Of a stretch of DNA of 64,000 bases, positions 9,101-17,118 are shown piece by piece. The notes beneath the pieces were generated by a model that saw only the letters and a program-made list of their open reading frames with translations, searched no databases and had not been told where the DNA came from. Both the position numbers and the translations under genes were made by a program. Numbering within the stretch: position 1 is the first letter of the stretch; each line of letters begins with the position of its first letter. The DNA comes from Geodermatophilus telluris (GTDB lineage: Bacteria; Actinomycetota; Actinomycetes; Mycobacteriales; Geodermatophilaceae). The DNA is taken from contig NZ_FMZF01000001.1 in NCBI RefSeq assembly GCF_900102745.1, positions 62,001 to 126,000 of the forward strand. Direction: 5' to 3'.

Positions 9101-9741
9101 CGGCGCGCGACCTCGGCCTGGCGGCCCAGCGGCTTGAGCTGGCGGCGCAGCTCCACGGTGAGGTCGGCCAGCCGGTCGAGGTTGGCCTGCATCCCGTCGA
9201 GCTTGCGGAGCGCCTTCTCCTTGCGCTTGCGGTGCTTGAGGACGCCGGCGGCCTCCTCGATGAACGCGCGGCGGTCCTCGGGGCGGCCGGAGAGGACGGC
9301 GTCGAGCTGGCCCTGGCCGACGATGACGTGCATCTCGCGGCCGATGCCGGCGTCGCTGAGCAGCTCCTGGACGTCGAGCAGCCGCACCTTGTCGCCGTTG
9401 ATCTCGTACTCGCTCTCCCCGGAGCGGTACATGCGGCGGGTGACCGAGACCTCGGTGTAGTCGATCGGCAGCGCGCCGTCGGCGTTGTCGATGGTCAGCG
9501 TCACCTCGGCCCGGCCGAGCGCCGGGCGGCCGGCCGTACCGGCGAAGATGACGTCCTCCATCTTGCCGCCGCGCAGGCTCTTGGCGCCCTGCTCGCCCAG
9601 GACCCAGGCGATGGCGTCGACGACGTTGGACTTGCCCGAGCCGTTGGGGCCGACGACGGCGGTGATGCCGGGCTCGAGGCGCAGCGTCGTCGGGGACGCG
9701 AAGGACTTGAAGCCCTTGAGCGTCAGGCTGGAGAGGTGCAC
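6163..9741 (-). CDS. smc: Chromosome segregation ATPase SMC
   Basis: A 1192-residue structural-maintenance-of-chromosomes protein. The Walker A GPNGSGKSN is at 31-39. Two long Ala/Glu/Arg-rich coiled coils flank a hinge at roughly 500-660. The ABC signature LSGGERS begins at 1097 and the Walker B VLDEVEAALDD lies at 1124-1134. Length and layout match bacterial SMC, which dimerises at the hinge and compacts DNA with ScpA/ScpB (not in this window). The start is GTG at 9741, thirty bases after the stop of a small coiled-coil gene, so the two are likely cotranscribed. The coiled coils are strikingly Ala/Arg/Glu-rich, as expected at this GC content. Confidence 0.97.
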   Translation of the reverse strand: MHLSSLTLKGFKSFASPTTLRLEPGITAVVGPNGSGKSNVVDAIAWVLGEQGAKSLRGGKMEDVIFAGTAGRPALGRAEVTLTIDNADGALPIDYTEVSVTRRMYRSGESEYEINGDKVRLLDVQELLSDAGIGREMHVIVGQGQLDAVLSGRPEDRRAFIEEAAGVLKHRKRKEKALRKLDGMQANLDRLADLTVELRRQLKPLGRQAEVARRAAGVQADLRDARLRLLADDLVGLREALDQDVADEAAARARRAVVEAELAGVARRQADLETALAADAPRLGAAQDTWYRLSALTERFRGVASLAAERHRHLAAPVPGAGGGRDPEQLEAEADRVAATEAELAEGLAAERGRLTAAVAARAALDEALAAEERAWVAATRAVADRREGLARLSGQVAAGRSRAAAGQAEVERLAQSAAEATARAEAAQARLDERRAGAGDAEDEDAALVTAHADAVTARTAAARAVTELADAERAAERDRASWAARRDTLAQGLAPADGAAAVLSAGAAGALAGVLGPVAERLTVAPGAEVPIAAALGGLAEALAVRGVTAAVDALAHLRDVGGGRAGLLVTGGPEPSPREGEPVLPEGARWAADLVEAPAELRPALARALDRVAVVPTLGAAAALVTEHPTVRAVTADGDVVGADRASGGAAEAPSNLEVRARVDEAEREHAAAAVRAADLADRLTAARETARARSADVDAAQAARQAADRSRSKLVAELAELGAAARSAAAEAERTAAAQRRAERALEESAAGLAALEARLAEAEAAPAEEEPSPEQRDRLRLEVAAARQAETEARLAVRTAEERARALSGRAEALRRQARQERAARERAAATALARRRGAEVAARVRAGAEGALTALAASLTRAAAERDELARQRSAREAELLEVRTRVRAATAELERLTDEVHRDEVARAEQRLRIEALEERAAEEFGVDLPTLVAEYGPAAPVPPTPAAVAAAEAAGEPEPAPARYERAVQERRAAQAERDLTTLGKVNPLALEEFAALEERHTFLATQLEDLRATRRDLLTVVREVDGRIHDVFAAAFADVAREFEGVFATLFPGGQGRLVLTDPEDMLTTGVEIEARPPGKKVKRLSLLSGGERSLTAVALLVAIFRARPSPFYVLDEVEAALDDVNLGRLLTLVGQLRATSQLIVITHQKRTMEIADALYGVSMRGDGITGVISQRLREPEPA

Positions 9742-9771
9742 GCGCGGGACCCCGGCGAGGGGGCCGAGGTA

Positions 9772-9963
9772 CTAGGCGAGGGCGGGCTCGGCGTTGTCGC
9801 CGGCCAGGCTGAGCAGCTCGTGCGCGATGGCGGCGTCCCGCTGGGCCCGCAGCTCGGTCAGCTCCTGCTCGAGGCGGCGCACCTTGGCCCGCAGCACCGC
9901 GTTCTCCTCGAGTACGCGGAGCTCCGCACCGGACACGACGGAACCGAACAGGGCCTTGGCCAT
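9772..9963 (-). CDS. Small coiled-coil protein upstream of smc
   Basis: A 63-residue protein beginning MAKALFGSVVSGAELRVL. Residues 14-46 form a heptad-like charged helix (LEENAVLRAKVRRLEQELTE and on), followed by a short acidic tail. ATG 9963 is preceded by GAGAGG ten bases upstream. It sits thirty bases before smc on the same strand and behind its own 149-base gap. I do not recognise a named family. Its size and position suggest a helper or partner linked to SMC, but this is inference; it could equally be a general small structural protein. Longer frames over this region are shadows. Confidence 0.72.
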   Translation of the reverse strand: MAKALFGSVVSGAELRVLEENAVLRAKVRRLEQELTELRAQRDAAIAHELLSLAGDNAEPALA

Positions 9964-10112
9964 GGCGAAACGGCCTCTCACAGCTCGTGGGGGGTGCCCG
10001 GCGCCCCGGGACGTCGGTCGGCGCGGGCTCGGTGCCACCAGGGTGACAGCCCCGGACACGCAGGTCAACGCCAGGGACGGAGTGCCCCCGTGTCGGGCGG
10101 GTGTCGTCTTCG

Positions 10113-10388
10113 TCACCCCGTCGTGAACCCGCGTCCCCCCTGCACCGGGCGCTCCTCGCGGGTCACGCCGGTGACCGCGCCGGGCGCGCGCGGGCCCTCC
10201 AGCGCGGCGACGACGGCGCGCACGTCGTCGGCCGGTCCCTCCAGCTCGACCTCGACCCGGCCGTCGGGCAGGTTGCGCGCCGAGCCCGCCAGGCCGGCGG
10301 CGTCGGCCAGGCCGCGGACGAACCACCGGTAGCCGACACCCTGCACGTGCCCGGAGACCAGCACGTGCACGCGGACCACCGCGCTCAC
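10113..10388 (-). CDS. acyP: Acylphosphatase
   Basis: A 91-residue acylphosphatase that hydrolyses carboxyl-phosphate bonds such as acetyl phosphate or carbamoyl phosphate. The phosphate-binding motif [11 protein letters not shown] (residues 12-22) contains the catalytic Arg; the usual [13 protein letters not shown] follows with the catalytic Asn. Length fits the family (about 90). Its GTG overlaps the mutM stop (GTGA at 10388-10385), so it is translationally coupled to mutM, as in the mycobacterial smc-acyP-fpg neighbourhood. Confidence 0.95.
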   Translation of the reverse strand: MSAVVRVHVLVSGHVQGVGYRWFVRGLADAAGLAGSARNLPDGRVEVELEGPADDVRAVVAALEGPRAPGAVTGVTREERPVQGGRGFTTG

Positions 10389-11263
10389 GACCGCCTCGCG
10401 CGCGGCCGCGGCTGGCACTGCGGGCAGCTGTAGCTCGACCGGTTCATGAACGACTCCCGCACGATCGGGGTCCCGCAGCGCGGGCAGGGACGGTCGACCT
10501 GGCCGTAGACGGCCAGGAACCGGGAGAAGTAGCCGCTCTGCCCGTTGACGTCGACGTAGAGCGAGTCGAAGGAGGTGCCGCCCTGCGCCAGCGCCTCGCC
10601 CAGCACGCTGCGCACGCCGTCGAGCAGGTCGGTGACCTGCGTGCGGGTGAGCCGGTCGGTGGGACGGGCGCCGTGCAGGCGGGCGCGCCACAGCGCCTCG
10701 TCGGCGTAGATGTTGCCGACGCCGCCGACGAGCGTCTGGTCCAGCAGCGCCCGCTTGACCTCGGTGCGCCGGCGGCGCAGCGCCGCGCTGAAGCCGGACT
10801 CGTCGAAGGAGGGGTCGAGCGGGTCGATGGCGATGTGCGCCACGCGCGGCGGGACGCCGTCACCGTCCGGGGCGTCCTCCACCGCCAGGCCGCCGAACGT
10901 GCGCTGGTCGACGAAGCGCAGCTCGCGGCCGCCGTCGGTGAAGGTGAACCGGGCGCGCAGGTGCGTCTCGTCGGGCTGCGAGCGCTTCTCGACCAGCAGC
11001 TGCCCGCTCATCCCGAGGTGGGCCACCAGCGCCCGTCCCGAGGCGGCGCCGTCGGGCTCGGCCAGCGGCAGCCACAGGTACTTGCCGCGGCGGTGGGCGG
11101 CGCTGAGGGTGCGGCCGGTCAGCGCGGCCACGAAGTGCTCGGTGCCCTCGAGGTGACGGCGGACGGCCCGGGGGTGGCGCACCTCCACGGCGGCGACGGT
11201 GCGCCCGGCGACCCAGCGCTCCAGGCCGCGCCGCACCACCTCGACCTCGGGCAGCTCGGGCAC
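10385..11263 (-). CDS. mutM: Formamidopyrimidine-DNA glycosylase
   Basis: A 292-residue base-excision repair glycosylase/AP lyase that removes 8-oxoguanine and FaPy lesions. The N-terminus PELPEVEVV gives the catalytic Pro and Glu after Met removal, HRRGKYLWL carries the conserved Lys, [10 protein letters not shown] the helix-two-turn-helix, and the C-terminus has a complete zinc finger (CPRCG near 268, CPQC near 284). It begins with GTG at 11263, three bases after the rnc stop, inside the operon rnc-mutM-acyP. All key residues are present. Confidence 0.97.
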   Translation of the reverse strand: MPELPEVEVVRRGLERWVAGRTVAAVEVRHPRAVRRHLEGTEHFVAALTGRTLSAAHRRGKYLWLPLAEPDGAASGRALVAHLGMSGQLLVEKRSQPDETHLRARFTFTDGGRELRFVDQRTFGGLAVEDAPDGDGVPPRVAHIAIDPLDPSFDESGFSAALRRRRTEVKRALLDQTLVGGVGNIYADEALWRARLHGARPTDRLTRTQVTDLLDGVRSVLGEALAQGGTSFDSLYVDVNGQSGYFSRFLAVYGQVDRPCPRCGTPIVRESFMNRSSYSCPQCQPRPRARRS

Positions 11264-11266
11264 GGC

Positions 11267-12052
11267 TCAGGCCCCGGCCTCGTCGGCGGTCTCCCGCCCG
11301 GTCGACAGCGCACGCCAGGCGGCCTCGGCGGCCTCCTGCTCGGCGGCCTTCTTGGTGCGCCCCGTGCCGCGGCCGCGGACGACCTCGGCCAGCGACACCG
11401 CTGCGGTGAACACCTTCGCGTGCGGCGGCCCCTCGTCGGCCACGGCGTACACCGGGGCGCCCAGCCCGCGGGCGGCGCCGAGCTCCTGCAGGCTGGTCTT
11501 CCAGTCCAGGCCGGCCCCGCGGGTGGCGGCGTCGGCCAGCAGGGGGTCGAACAAGCGGTGCACCAGCCCGCTGGTCACCTCGAGCCCCAGGCCCAGGTGC
11601 AGCGCGCCGATCAGCGCCTCGAGCGCGTCGGCGAGGATGGAGTCCTTCTCGCGGCCGCCGGTGGTCTCCTCGCCGCGACCCAGCAGCAGGTGCGGGCCGA
11701 GGCCGCCGGCGCCGAGCCGGCGGGCGACACCGGCCAGTGAGGTCATGTTGACCACCGAGGCGCGCAGCTTGGCCAGCCGGCCCTCGGGCAGGTCGGGCTG
11801 GCTGCGGTAGAGCTCGTCGGTGACGACGAGGCCCAGCACCGAGTCGCCCAGGAACTCCAGGCGCTCGTTGGTGGGCAGACCGCCGTGCTCGTAGGCGTAG
11901 GAGCGGTGCGTCAGCGCCAACGCCAGCAGGCCGCCGGGCAGCTCGACACCGAGGGCGTCGAGCAGCCAGGCGGCCGCGCGGTCGGCGTGCGCCTGCCCCG
12001 CCGGCGAACCGCCGTCGGGGACGACCGTCGTGCGGGGCGCGGCGCTGCCCAC
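11267..12052 (-). CDS. rnc: Ribonuclease III
   Basis: A 261-residue double-stranded RNA endonuclease that processes rRNA and other structured RNAs. The catalytic signature [14 protein letters not shown] is present, the second acidic site lies in [10 protein letters not shown], and a dsRNA-binding domain occupies the C-terminus ([15 protein letters not shown] through [16 protein letters not shown]). GTG 12052 is chosen: it follows the rpmF stop by 11 bases and gives a length like other actinobacterial RNase III; the open frame continues upstream only through rpmF. A leader of about 40 residues precedes the catalytic domain, somewhat long, so an unrecognised later start is possible. Confidence 0.95.
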   Translation of the reverse strand: MGSAAPRTTVVPDGGSPAGQAHADRAAAWLLDALGVELPGGLLALALTHRSYAYEHGGLPTNERLEFLGDSVLGLVVTDELYRSQPDLPEGRLAKLRASVVNMTSLAGVARRLGAGGLGPHLLLGRGEETTGGREKDSILADALEALIGALHLGLGLEVTSGLVHRLFDPLLADAATRGAGLDWKTSLQELGAARGLGAPVYAVADEGPPHAKVFTAAVSLAEVVRGRGTGRTKKAAEQEAAEAAWRALSTGRETADEAGA

Positions 12053-12063
12053 GAGAGGCGGGG

Positions 12064-12243
12064 TCAGACCGAGAGGACCTGGCGGCCGGCGTGCTGGCCG
12101 CAGTTCGGGCAGGCCTGGTGCGGCGGCTTGAGCTGACCGCACGCCCGGTTCGGGCAGGGGGTGAGCGTCGGGGCGCTCGCCTTCCACTGCGACCGGCGGG
12201 CACGGGTGTTGGCGCGGGACATCTTCCGCTTCGGGACGGCCAC
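12064..12243 (-). CDS. rpmF: 50S ribosomal protein L32
   Basis: A 59-residue L32 beginning [20 protein letters not shown], the classic basic start. Four cysteines (30, 35, 45, 48) make this the zinc-binding form. The GTG start at 12243 follows the DUF177 stop by two bases and has a GAGGAGAA upstream, matching the conserved DUF177-rpmF pair. It is too short to stand out among longer overlapping frames. Confidence 0.96.
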   Translation of the reverse strand: MAVPKRKMSRANTRARRSQWKASAPTLTPCPNRACGQLKPPHQACPNCGQHAGRQVLSV

Positions 12244-12245
12244 GG

Positions 12246-12866
12246 TCAGTTCTCCTCAGGGTCGTCCGGACGGTCGGTGACCGCTCCGGTGGTGAAACGG
12301 CCGGCGAGGCCGGCCCAGCGGGGGTCGACCAGCTCGTGGGAGTGGTCGGCCGGGAGGTCGTCGAGGCGCTGGCCGCAGCCCGAGCACAGGCCCGCGCAGT
12401 CCTCGGTGCAGGTGGGCGAGAGCGGGAGGGCGAGGACGACGGCGTCGCGGACCATCGGCTCGAGGTCGATCCGCTCGCCCTCGACGAGGCGGACCTCGTC
12501 CTCCTCGCTCGTGGCCTCCGTCGTGCTGCCGGGGTAGGCGAAGAGCTCCTGGACGTCGAGCTCGAGGGTGTCCTCGACCGGGTCCAGGCACCGGGCGCAC
12601 TGGCCCTGCACCGGGACCTCGACGTCGCCGGAGACCAGCACGCCCTCCATCACCGACTCCAGGCGCAGCCGCAGGTGCACCGGGGCGCCGTCGGGCACGC
12701 CGATGAGCTCGACCCGCCAGCCCGCGGGTGCCGGGAGGGTGCGGTCGAGCTCCTGCAGGGAGCCCGCGCGGCGGCCGAGCTCGCGCAGTTCCACGGCCCA
12801 GGGGTTGGCGGCGGGGCGCCGGGCGTCGGTGGACGCGGCGCCTGGGCGGTGCGGGGCGGCAGGCAT
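12246..12866 (-). CDS. DUF177 (YceD-like) protein
   Basis: A 206-residue DUF177 protein, the family nearly always encoded just before rpmF and linked to 23S rRNA accumulation in bacteria and plastids. A Pro/Ala-rich leader of about 25 residues precedes the domain; [12 protein letters not shown] and the Cys-rich [16 protein letters not shown] (with [16 protein letters not shown]) are family marks and could bind zinc. ATG 12866 is the best start since it leaves the conserved [11 protein letters not shown] intact; no strong ribosome site is seen. It leads the rpmF-rnc-mutM-acyP transcript. Confidence 0.9.
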   Translation of the reverse strand: MPAAPHRPGAASTDARRPAANPWAVELRELGRRAGSLQELDRTLPAPAGWRVELIGVPDGAPVHLRLRLESVMEGVLVSGDVEVPVQGQCARCLDPVEDTLELDVQELFAYPGSTTEATSEEDEVRLVEGERIDLEPMVRDAVVLALPLSPTCTEDCAGLCSGCGQRLDDLPADHSHELVDPRWAGLAGRFTTGAVTDRPDDPEEN

Positions 12867-13024
12867 GTCGGTACTCGCGGGTCGCAGGTGGGAGGGGATC
12901 CGGCCGGGGAGGTCACCGGTGGACCAGCAACCGAGACTACCCGATCCCCCGGGGACGCCGTCCGGCCGACCGGGACCGGCACCGCGCGACCCCGCACCCG
13001 GGACGTCCTCCCGCACCGCAGCGC

Positions 13025-13056
13025 GTCCCACCCGACGTCCCACGGTCGGGTGGGAC
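13025..13056 (-). terminator. Hairpin in the sepIVA-DUF177 gap
   Basis: An 11-base perfect inverted repeat (13025-13035 and 13046-13056) with a 10-base loop, lying just beyond a second hairpin. The 232-base gap between sepIVA and DUF177 (12867-13098) otherwise holds no gene. Together the two hairpins probably end the coaD-sepIVA transcript and leave room for a promoter of the DUF177 operon. Confidence 0.5.
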
Positions 13057-13059
13057 ACT

Positions 13060-13084
13060 CGATGATCAGGTTCCCTGATCATCG
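13060..13084 (-). terminator. Hairpin after sepIVA
   Basis: An 11-base perfect inverted repeat (13060-13070 and 13074-13084) with a 3-base loop lies 14 bases after the sepIVA stop. It is AT-richer than its surroundings (core TGATCA) but lacks a long T-tract. Most likely a terminator. Confidence 0.55.
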
Positions 13085-13098
13085 CGCGGCCCCCGCCG

Positions 13099-13788
13099 TC
13101 AGGGGTCGCGGAGCGTGGAGCGGGCCTTCTCCACCGAGCGCAGCATCCGCTCGAGGGTGGTGCCGAAGTCGGCGAGCCGGGTGTCGACGTACTCGTCGAC
13201 CTCCGCGCGCATCCGGTTCACCTCGGCCACGGTCTGCGCGCCGAGCTCGTCGGAGCGGCTGACCGCGCCGCGGTAGACCTCGGTCTCGCTCACCAGCCGC
13301 TCGTGCTCGGCCTCGGCGGCGGCGAGCACCTCGGCCTGCTGCGCCTCGGCGTCGGCGAGCACCGCCTCGCGGTGGGCGCGGGCCTCGGCCAGCAACCGGT
13401 CGGCCTCCGCCTCGGCCCGGGCCAGCAGGTCGTCGGCCTCGGCCTGGGCCTGGGCGAGGACCTCGTCGCGCTGCCGCCGGGCGGTGCCGAGGACCTCCTC
13501 GCGCTGCCGGCGGGCGGCGGCCACGAGCCGGTCGGCCTCCTCGCGGGTGCGGCCGGTGAGCTGCTCGGCCTCGGCCTGGGCCTGCTCGAGGATCTCGGTG
13601 CGCTGCTCGACGATCGCGCCGGCGGCGTGCACCTCGTCGGGGAGGTTCTCCCGCAGGTCGTCCAGCAGGTCGAGCAGGTGGTCGCGGGGCACCATGCAGG
13701 AGCCCGACATGGGCACGCTGCGGGCGTTCTCGATGACCCGGCTGAGCTCGTCGACGACCTCGTAGAGCCGGTAGACGACCTCCGTCAC
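13099..13788 (-). CDS. sepIVA: DivIVA-like septation protein SepIVA
   Basis: A 229-residue protein with an N-terminal DivIVA-like segment (VVYRLYEVVDELSRVIENAR, then VPMSGSCMVPRDHLLDLLDD) and a long Ala/Glu/Arg-rich coiled coil from about 50 to 190, ending in a segment with VDEYVDTRLADF. This matches mycobacterial SepIVA (Rv2927c), needed for septation and polar growth, in sequence pattern and in place: just upstream of DUF177-rnc. Its GTG overlaps the coaD stop (GTGA, 13788-13785). It should act under the membrane at the septum. Confidence 0.85.
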   Translation of the reverse strand: MTEVVYRLYEVVDELSRVIENARSVPMSGSCMVPRDHLLDLLDDLRENLPDEVHAAGAIVEQRTEILEQAQAEAEQLTGRTREEADRLVAAARRQREEVLGTARRQRDEVLAQAQAEADDLLARAEAEADRLLAEARAHREAVLADAEAQQAEVLAAAEAEHERLVSETEVYRGAVSRSDELGAQTVAEVNRMRAEVDEYVDTRLADFGTTLERMLRSVEKARSTLRDP

Positions 13789-14264
13789 GGGGTGTCCCGC
13801 TTGGCCAGCAGCCGGTCGAGGACGCCCCTGGGCACCAGCCGGGAGACGTCACCGCCGAAGGTGGCGATCTGCTTGACCAGGCTGGAGGACAGGTGGCCGA
13901 CCTGCGGGGCGGTGGGCACGAACAGCGTCTCGATGCCGGCCAGCTCGCGGTTCATCTGCGCCATCTGCAGCTCGTACTCGAAGTCGGAGACGGCGCGCAG
14001 GCCCTTGACCACCACCGGGAGGTCGTGGCCCCGGCAGTAGTCGACCAGCAGGCCGGTGAAGCTGTCGACGACGACGTTGGGCAGCTCGGCCACCGCCTCG
14101 CGCAGCAGCTCCATCCGCTCCTCGACGGTGAACAGCCCGGCCTTGCCGGGGTTGACCAGCACGGCCACCACCAGCTCGTCGTAGAGCGCGGCGGCCCGGG
14201 TGATCACGTCGACGTGCCCGTTGGTGACGGGGTCGAACGACCCGGGACAGACCGCTCGCCTCAC
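13785..14264 (-). CDS. coaD: Phosphopantetheine adenylyltransferase
   Basis: A 159-residue enzyme making dephospho-CoA from 4'-phosphopantetheine and ATP. The nucleotidyltransferase motif GSFDPVTNGHVDVI (TxGH type) is at 7-20, KGLRAVSDFEYELQMA binds substrate, and SSSLVKQIATFGGDV is the second ATP motif. Length equals the family norm. The GTG at 14264 overlaps the rsmD stop (GTGA), and its own stop overlaps the sepIVA start. A longer open frame upstream only re-reads rsmD. Confidence 0.97.
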   Translation of the reverse strand: MRRAVCPGSFDPVTNGHVDVITRAAALYDELVVAVLVNPGKAGLFTVEERMELLREAVAELPNVVVDSFTGLLVDYCRGHDLPVVVKGLRAVSDFEYELQMAQMNRELAGIETLFVPTAPQVGHLSSSLVKQIATFGGDVSRLVPRGVLDRLLAKRDTP

Positions 14265-14815
14265 GGGAGCCGACCGTACCGGAGCAGCGCCTCGCCGTAG
14301 CGGCGGTCGCGGATCGGCTCGAGGGGTGTCGGCCACTCCCCCGGCGCCTCCCGAGCCGGCCGCTCGACCACGACCACGGCGCCCGGGGCCAGCCAGTGCC
14401 CCGCCACCAGCGCCCTCAGCACGTCGTCGACGTCGGCGGCGGGCGTGGCGTACGGCGGGTCGGCCAGCACCAGGTCGAAGCGGGCCGGCGGCCGGCCGGA
14501 GAGGACGCCGCGCACCGGGCCGGCCACCACCCGGGCCCCGGGCAGCCCCACGGCGGCGACGTTGGCGCGCAGCACCGGCAGCACCCGCGGGCCGTTCTCC
14601 ACCAGCACCACCTGCGCCGCGCCGCGGGACAGCGCCTCGAGGCCGAGCGCGCCGGAGCCGGCGTACAGGTCGAGCACGGCGGCGCCCTCGAGGTCGAGCA
14701 GCGTGCCGAGGCTGTTGAACAGCGCCTCGCGAGCGCGGTCGCCGGTGGGCCGCACGCCGCTGGGGGGCACCGCGAGCCGGCGTCCCCCGGCCGCGCCGGC
14801 GATCAACCTGGTCAC
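14261..14815 (-). CDS. rsmD: 16S rRNA (guanine-N2)-methyltransferase RsmD
   Basis: A 184-residue SAM-dependent methyltransferase that modifies G966 of 16S rRNA. The SAM-binding motif VLDLYAGSGALGLEAL lies near 48-63 and the catalytic LADPPY near 116. The rsmD-coaD pair is conserved in bacteria and is translationally coupled here. GTG 14815 starts at the usual RLIAGAAGGRRL. Upstream lies recG, separated by a structured 79-base gap. Confidence 0.95.
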   Translation of the reverse strand: MTRLIAGAAGGRRLAVPPSGVRPTGDRAREALFNSLGTLLDLEGAAVLDLYAGSGALGLEALSRGAAQVVLVENGPRVLPVLRANVAAVGLPGARVVAGPVRGVLSGRPPARFDLVLADPPYATPAADVDDVLRALVAGHWLAPGAVVVVERPAREAPGEWPTPLEPIRDRRYGEALLRYGRLP

Positions 14816-14836
14816 TGTCCCGTCCCGGACGTCCGT

Positions 14837-14891
14837 GGCCCCCTGCGGGGTCCCGCCGCGAGCTCGCGAGTGGCGGGGGGCAGGGGGTCCT
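14837..14891 (-). repeat. Structured intergenic element, copy A (recG-rsmD)
   Basis: Just after the recG stop, the transcript reads AGGACCCCC..., with an 8-base perfect stem (14880-14887 with 14839-14846) closing an inner palindrome CGCGAGCTCGCG and ending in GGGGGCC. Related elements follow the stop codons of ilvB and ilvN. The stem sequences differ between copies while the pairing is kept, which points to a selected RNA structure, perhaps a partial terminator or processing signal. Confidence 0.5.
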
Positions 14892-14894
14892 CCC

Positions 14895-17087
14895 TCATGC
14901 CTTCTCGAGGTAGGTCGCGCGCTCGTCGGTGGCCAGCGCGGCCACCTCGGCGGCCAGGCCGGGGTGGTCGGCCAGCCCGCGGTCGGTGGCCAGCAGCGCG
15001 GCGGCCTCGGTCCGGGCGGCGGCGATGAGCTCCTCGTCCTCGAGCAGCGACAGCAGCTTGACGTTCGAGCGCCGGCCCGACTGCGCGGCGCCGAGGACGT
15101 CGCCCTCCCGCCGCGTCTCGAGGTCCACCCGGGCCAGCTCGAAGCCGTCGGAGGTGGAGGCGACCGCGGTCAGCCGCGCCCCGGTGGCCGTGGTGAGCGG
15201 CAGCTCGGTCACCAGCAGGCACAGCCCCTGGTGCTTCCCCCGCGCGACCCGGCCGCGCAGCTGGTGCAGCTGGCTGACGCCGAACCGGTCGGCGTCCATC
15301 ACGACCATGACGGTGGCGTTGGGCACGTCGACGCCGACCTCGACGACGGTGGTGGCGACCAGGACGTCGACCTCGCGGGCGGCGAAGGCGCGCATGGTCG
15401 CCTCCTTGGCCTCCGGCGTCATCCGGCCGTGCAGCACCGCCAGACGCAGCCCGGCCAGCGGGCCCTGGTCGAGCGCCTCGGCGACGTCGAGCACGGCCAG
15501 CGGCGGGCGCCGGTCGCCGCCGGCGGCCTCCTCGGGCGCGCCGTCGGCGTCGTCGGGGGCGTCGGTGTCGGCGTCGCCGGTGTCGTCGTCGCCGATGCGC
15601 GGGCAGACGACGTAGGCCTGCCGGCCGGCGGCGACCTCCTCGCGCAGCCGCTCCCAGGCGCGGTCCAGCCAGGCCGGCTTGTCGCTGGCCGGGACGACCG
15701 AGCTGGCCACCCCGCCGCGGCCGCTGGGCAGCTGCCGCAGCACCGAGGTCTCCAGGTCGCCGTAGACGGTCATAGCCACCGTGCGAGGGATCGGCGTGGC
15801 GGTCATCACCAGCACGTGCGGCGGCCGGTCGCCCTTGGCGCGCAGCGCGTCGCGCTGCTCGACGCCGAAGCGGTGCTGCTCGTCGACGACGACCAGGCCG
15901 AGATCGGCGAAGTCGACGCCCTCCTGCAGCAGCGCGTGGGTGCCGACGACGATGCCGGCGCTGCCGTCGGCGACGGCGGCGCGGGCCTCGCGGCGGGCGG
16001 CGGCCCTGAGCGAGCCGGTGAGCAGCACGACCCGGGTGCCCGCCGGGTCGCCGTCGAGCTCGCCGGCGCGGGCGAGCGGGCCGAGCATCGCGCCGATGCT
16101 GCGGGCGTGCTGGGCGGCCAGGACCTCGGTGGGCGCCAGCAGCGCGGCCTGCCCGCCGGCGTCGACCACCTGCGCCATGGCCCGCAGCGCGACCACGGTC
16201 TTGCCCGAGCCGACCTCGCCCTGCAGCAGCCGGTGCATCGGGGAGTCGCGGGACAGCTCGGCGGCCAGCTCCTCGCCGACCGCGCGCTGCCCCTCGGTGA
16301 GGGTGAACGGCAGCGCGGCGTCGACGGCGTCGAGCAGGCCGCCGGGGCGGCGCGGGCGGGCGGTGCCCGGCTCCAGCGCGGCGGCGCGGCGGCGGGCGGC
16401 GAGCACCAGCTGCAGGGTGAGCGCCTCGTCCCACTTGAGCCGCTCCGCGGCGCGGTCGACGTCGTCCTGCGAGGTCGGCCGGTGCACGTCGAGCAGGGCG
16501 GCCGGGAGGCTGGGCAGCCCGTGGCGGGCCCGCAGGTCCTCCGGCAGCGGGTCCTCGACGAAGCCGAAGCCGCCGGAGGCGTCGAGCAGCAGCCGGATCG
16601 ACTTCTGCACGACCCAGCTGGAGACGTCCTTGGTGGCCGGGTAGATCGGGATGAGCGCGCGCGCCCAGTCCTCGTCGTCGTCGCCGGTGATGAGGTGGAA
16701 GTCGGGGTGGGCGAACTGCTTGGCGCGGCGGTACTCGCCGACCGTGCCCGCGAACAGGCCCCAGGCGCCCTCGCGCAGGTTGCCGTGCTTCCGGTTGAAG
16801 AAGACCAGCTGCATCTCGCCGGCGCCGTCGCCCACGGTGACCTCGGTGAGCGAGCCGGGGCGGTTGCGCATCTTGCGGGTGGTGACCCGGCGGACCTGCG
16901 CCAGGACGGTGACGCGGTCGCCGACCTGCAGGTCGTCGAGGCGGGTCATCTCGCCGCGGCGGGCGTAGCGGCGCGGGTAGTGGCGCAGCAGGTCGCGGAC
17001 GGTGTGCAGCTCCAGCGACTCGGCCATGGCCTTGGCCGTCTTCGCGCCGAGCACCCGGGACAGCGGCGTCTCGAGGGTCACCGCCAC
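14895..17087 (-). CDS. recG: ATP-dependent DNA helicase RecG
   Basis: A 730-residue branch-migration helicase that reverses stalled forks. It has the N-terminal wedge/OB domain (residues about 55-150), Walker A GEVGSGKT, DEAD-like DEQHRFGVEQR, MTATPIPRT, and motifs V and VI (ATTVVEVGVDVPNA, QLRGRVARGKHQG). An acidic insert of about 35 residues (DDDTGDADTDAPDDADGAPE) sits between the helicase lobes and is unusual, probably a flexible loop. The GTG start at 17087 lies in a triplicated 14-base repeat, so neighbouring GTG codons could confuse start choice. Confidence 0.97.
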   Translation of the reverse strand: MAVTLETPLSRVLGAKTAKAMAESLELHTVRDLLRHYPRRYARRGEMTRLDDLQVGDRVTVLAQVRRVTTRKMRNRPGSLTEVTVGDGAGEMQLVFFNRKHGNLREGAWGLFAGTVGEYRRAKQFAHPDFHLITGDDDEDWARALIPIYPATKDVSSWVVQKSIRLLLDASGGFGFVEDPLPEDLRARHGLPSLPAALLDVHRPTSQDDVDRAAERLKWDEALTLQLVLAARRRAAALEPGTARPRRPGGLLDAVDAALPFTLTEGQRAVGEELAAELSRDSPMHRLLQGEVGSGKTVVALRAMAQVVDAGGQAALLAPTEVLAAQHARSIGAMLGPLARAGELDGDPAGTRVVLLTGSLRAAARREARAAVADGSAGIVVGTHALLQEGVDFADLGLVVVDEQHRFGVEQRDALRAKGDRPPHVLVMTATPIPRTVAMTVYGDLETSVLRQLPSGRGGVASSVVPASDKPAWLDRAWERLREEVAAGRQAYVVCPRIGDDDTGDADTDAPDDADGAPEEAAGGDRRPPLAVLDVAEALDQGPLAGLRLAVLHGRMTPEAKEATMRAFAAREVDVLVATTVVEVGVDVPNATVMVVMDADRFGVSQLHQLRGRVARGKHQGLCLLVTELPLTTATGARLTAVASTSDGFELARVDLETRREGDVLGAAQSGRRSNVKLLSLLEDEELIAAARTEAAALLATDRGLADHPGLAAEVAALATDERATYLEKA

Positions 17088-17118
17088 GGGGTCACCACCA
17101 CGGGGTCACCGCCACGTC
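17077..17118 (-). repeat. Three tandem 14-base repeats over the recG start
   Basis: On the plus strand, 17077-17090, 17091-17104 and 17105-17118 are near-identical copies of GTCACCGCCACGGG (one and two mismatches). They span the last base of the DAK2-gene stop codon through the recG start codon, each copy repeating the start-like GTGGYGGTGAC. The 14-base unit puts the extra GTGs out of frame. Confidence 0.8.

Noticed and set aside
6271-10332. A 1353-codon plus-strand frame opposite smc
   Set aside because: Antisense to the SMC coiled coil and low in complexity; no domain is recognisable.
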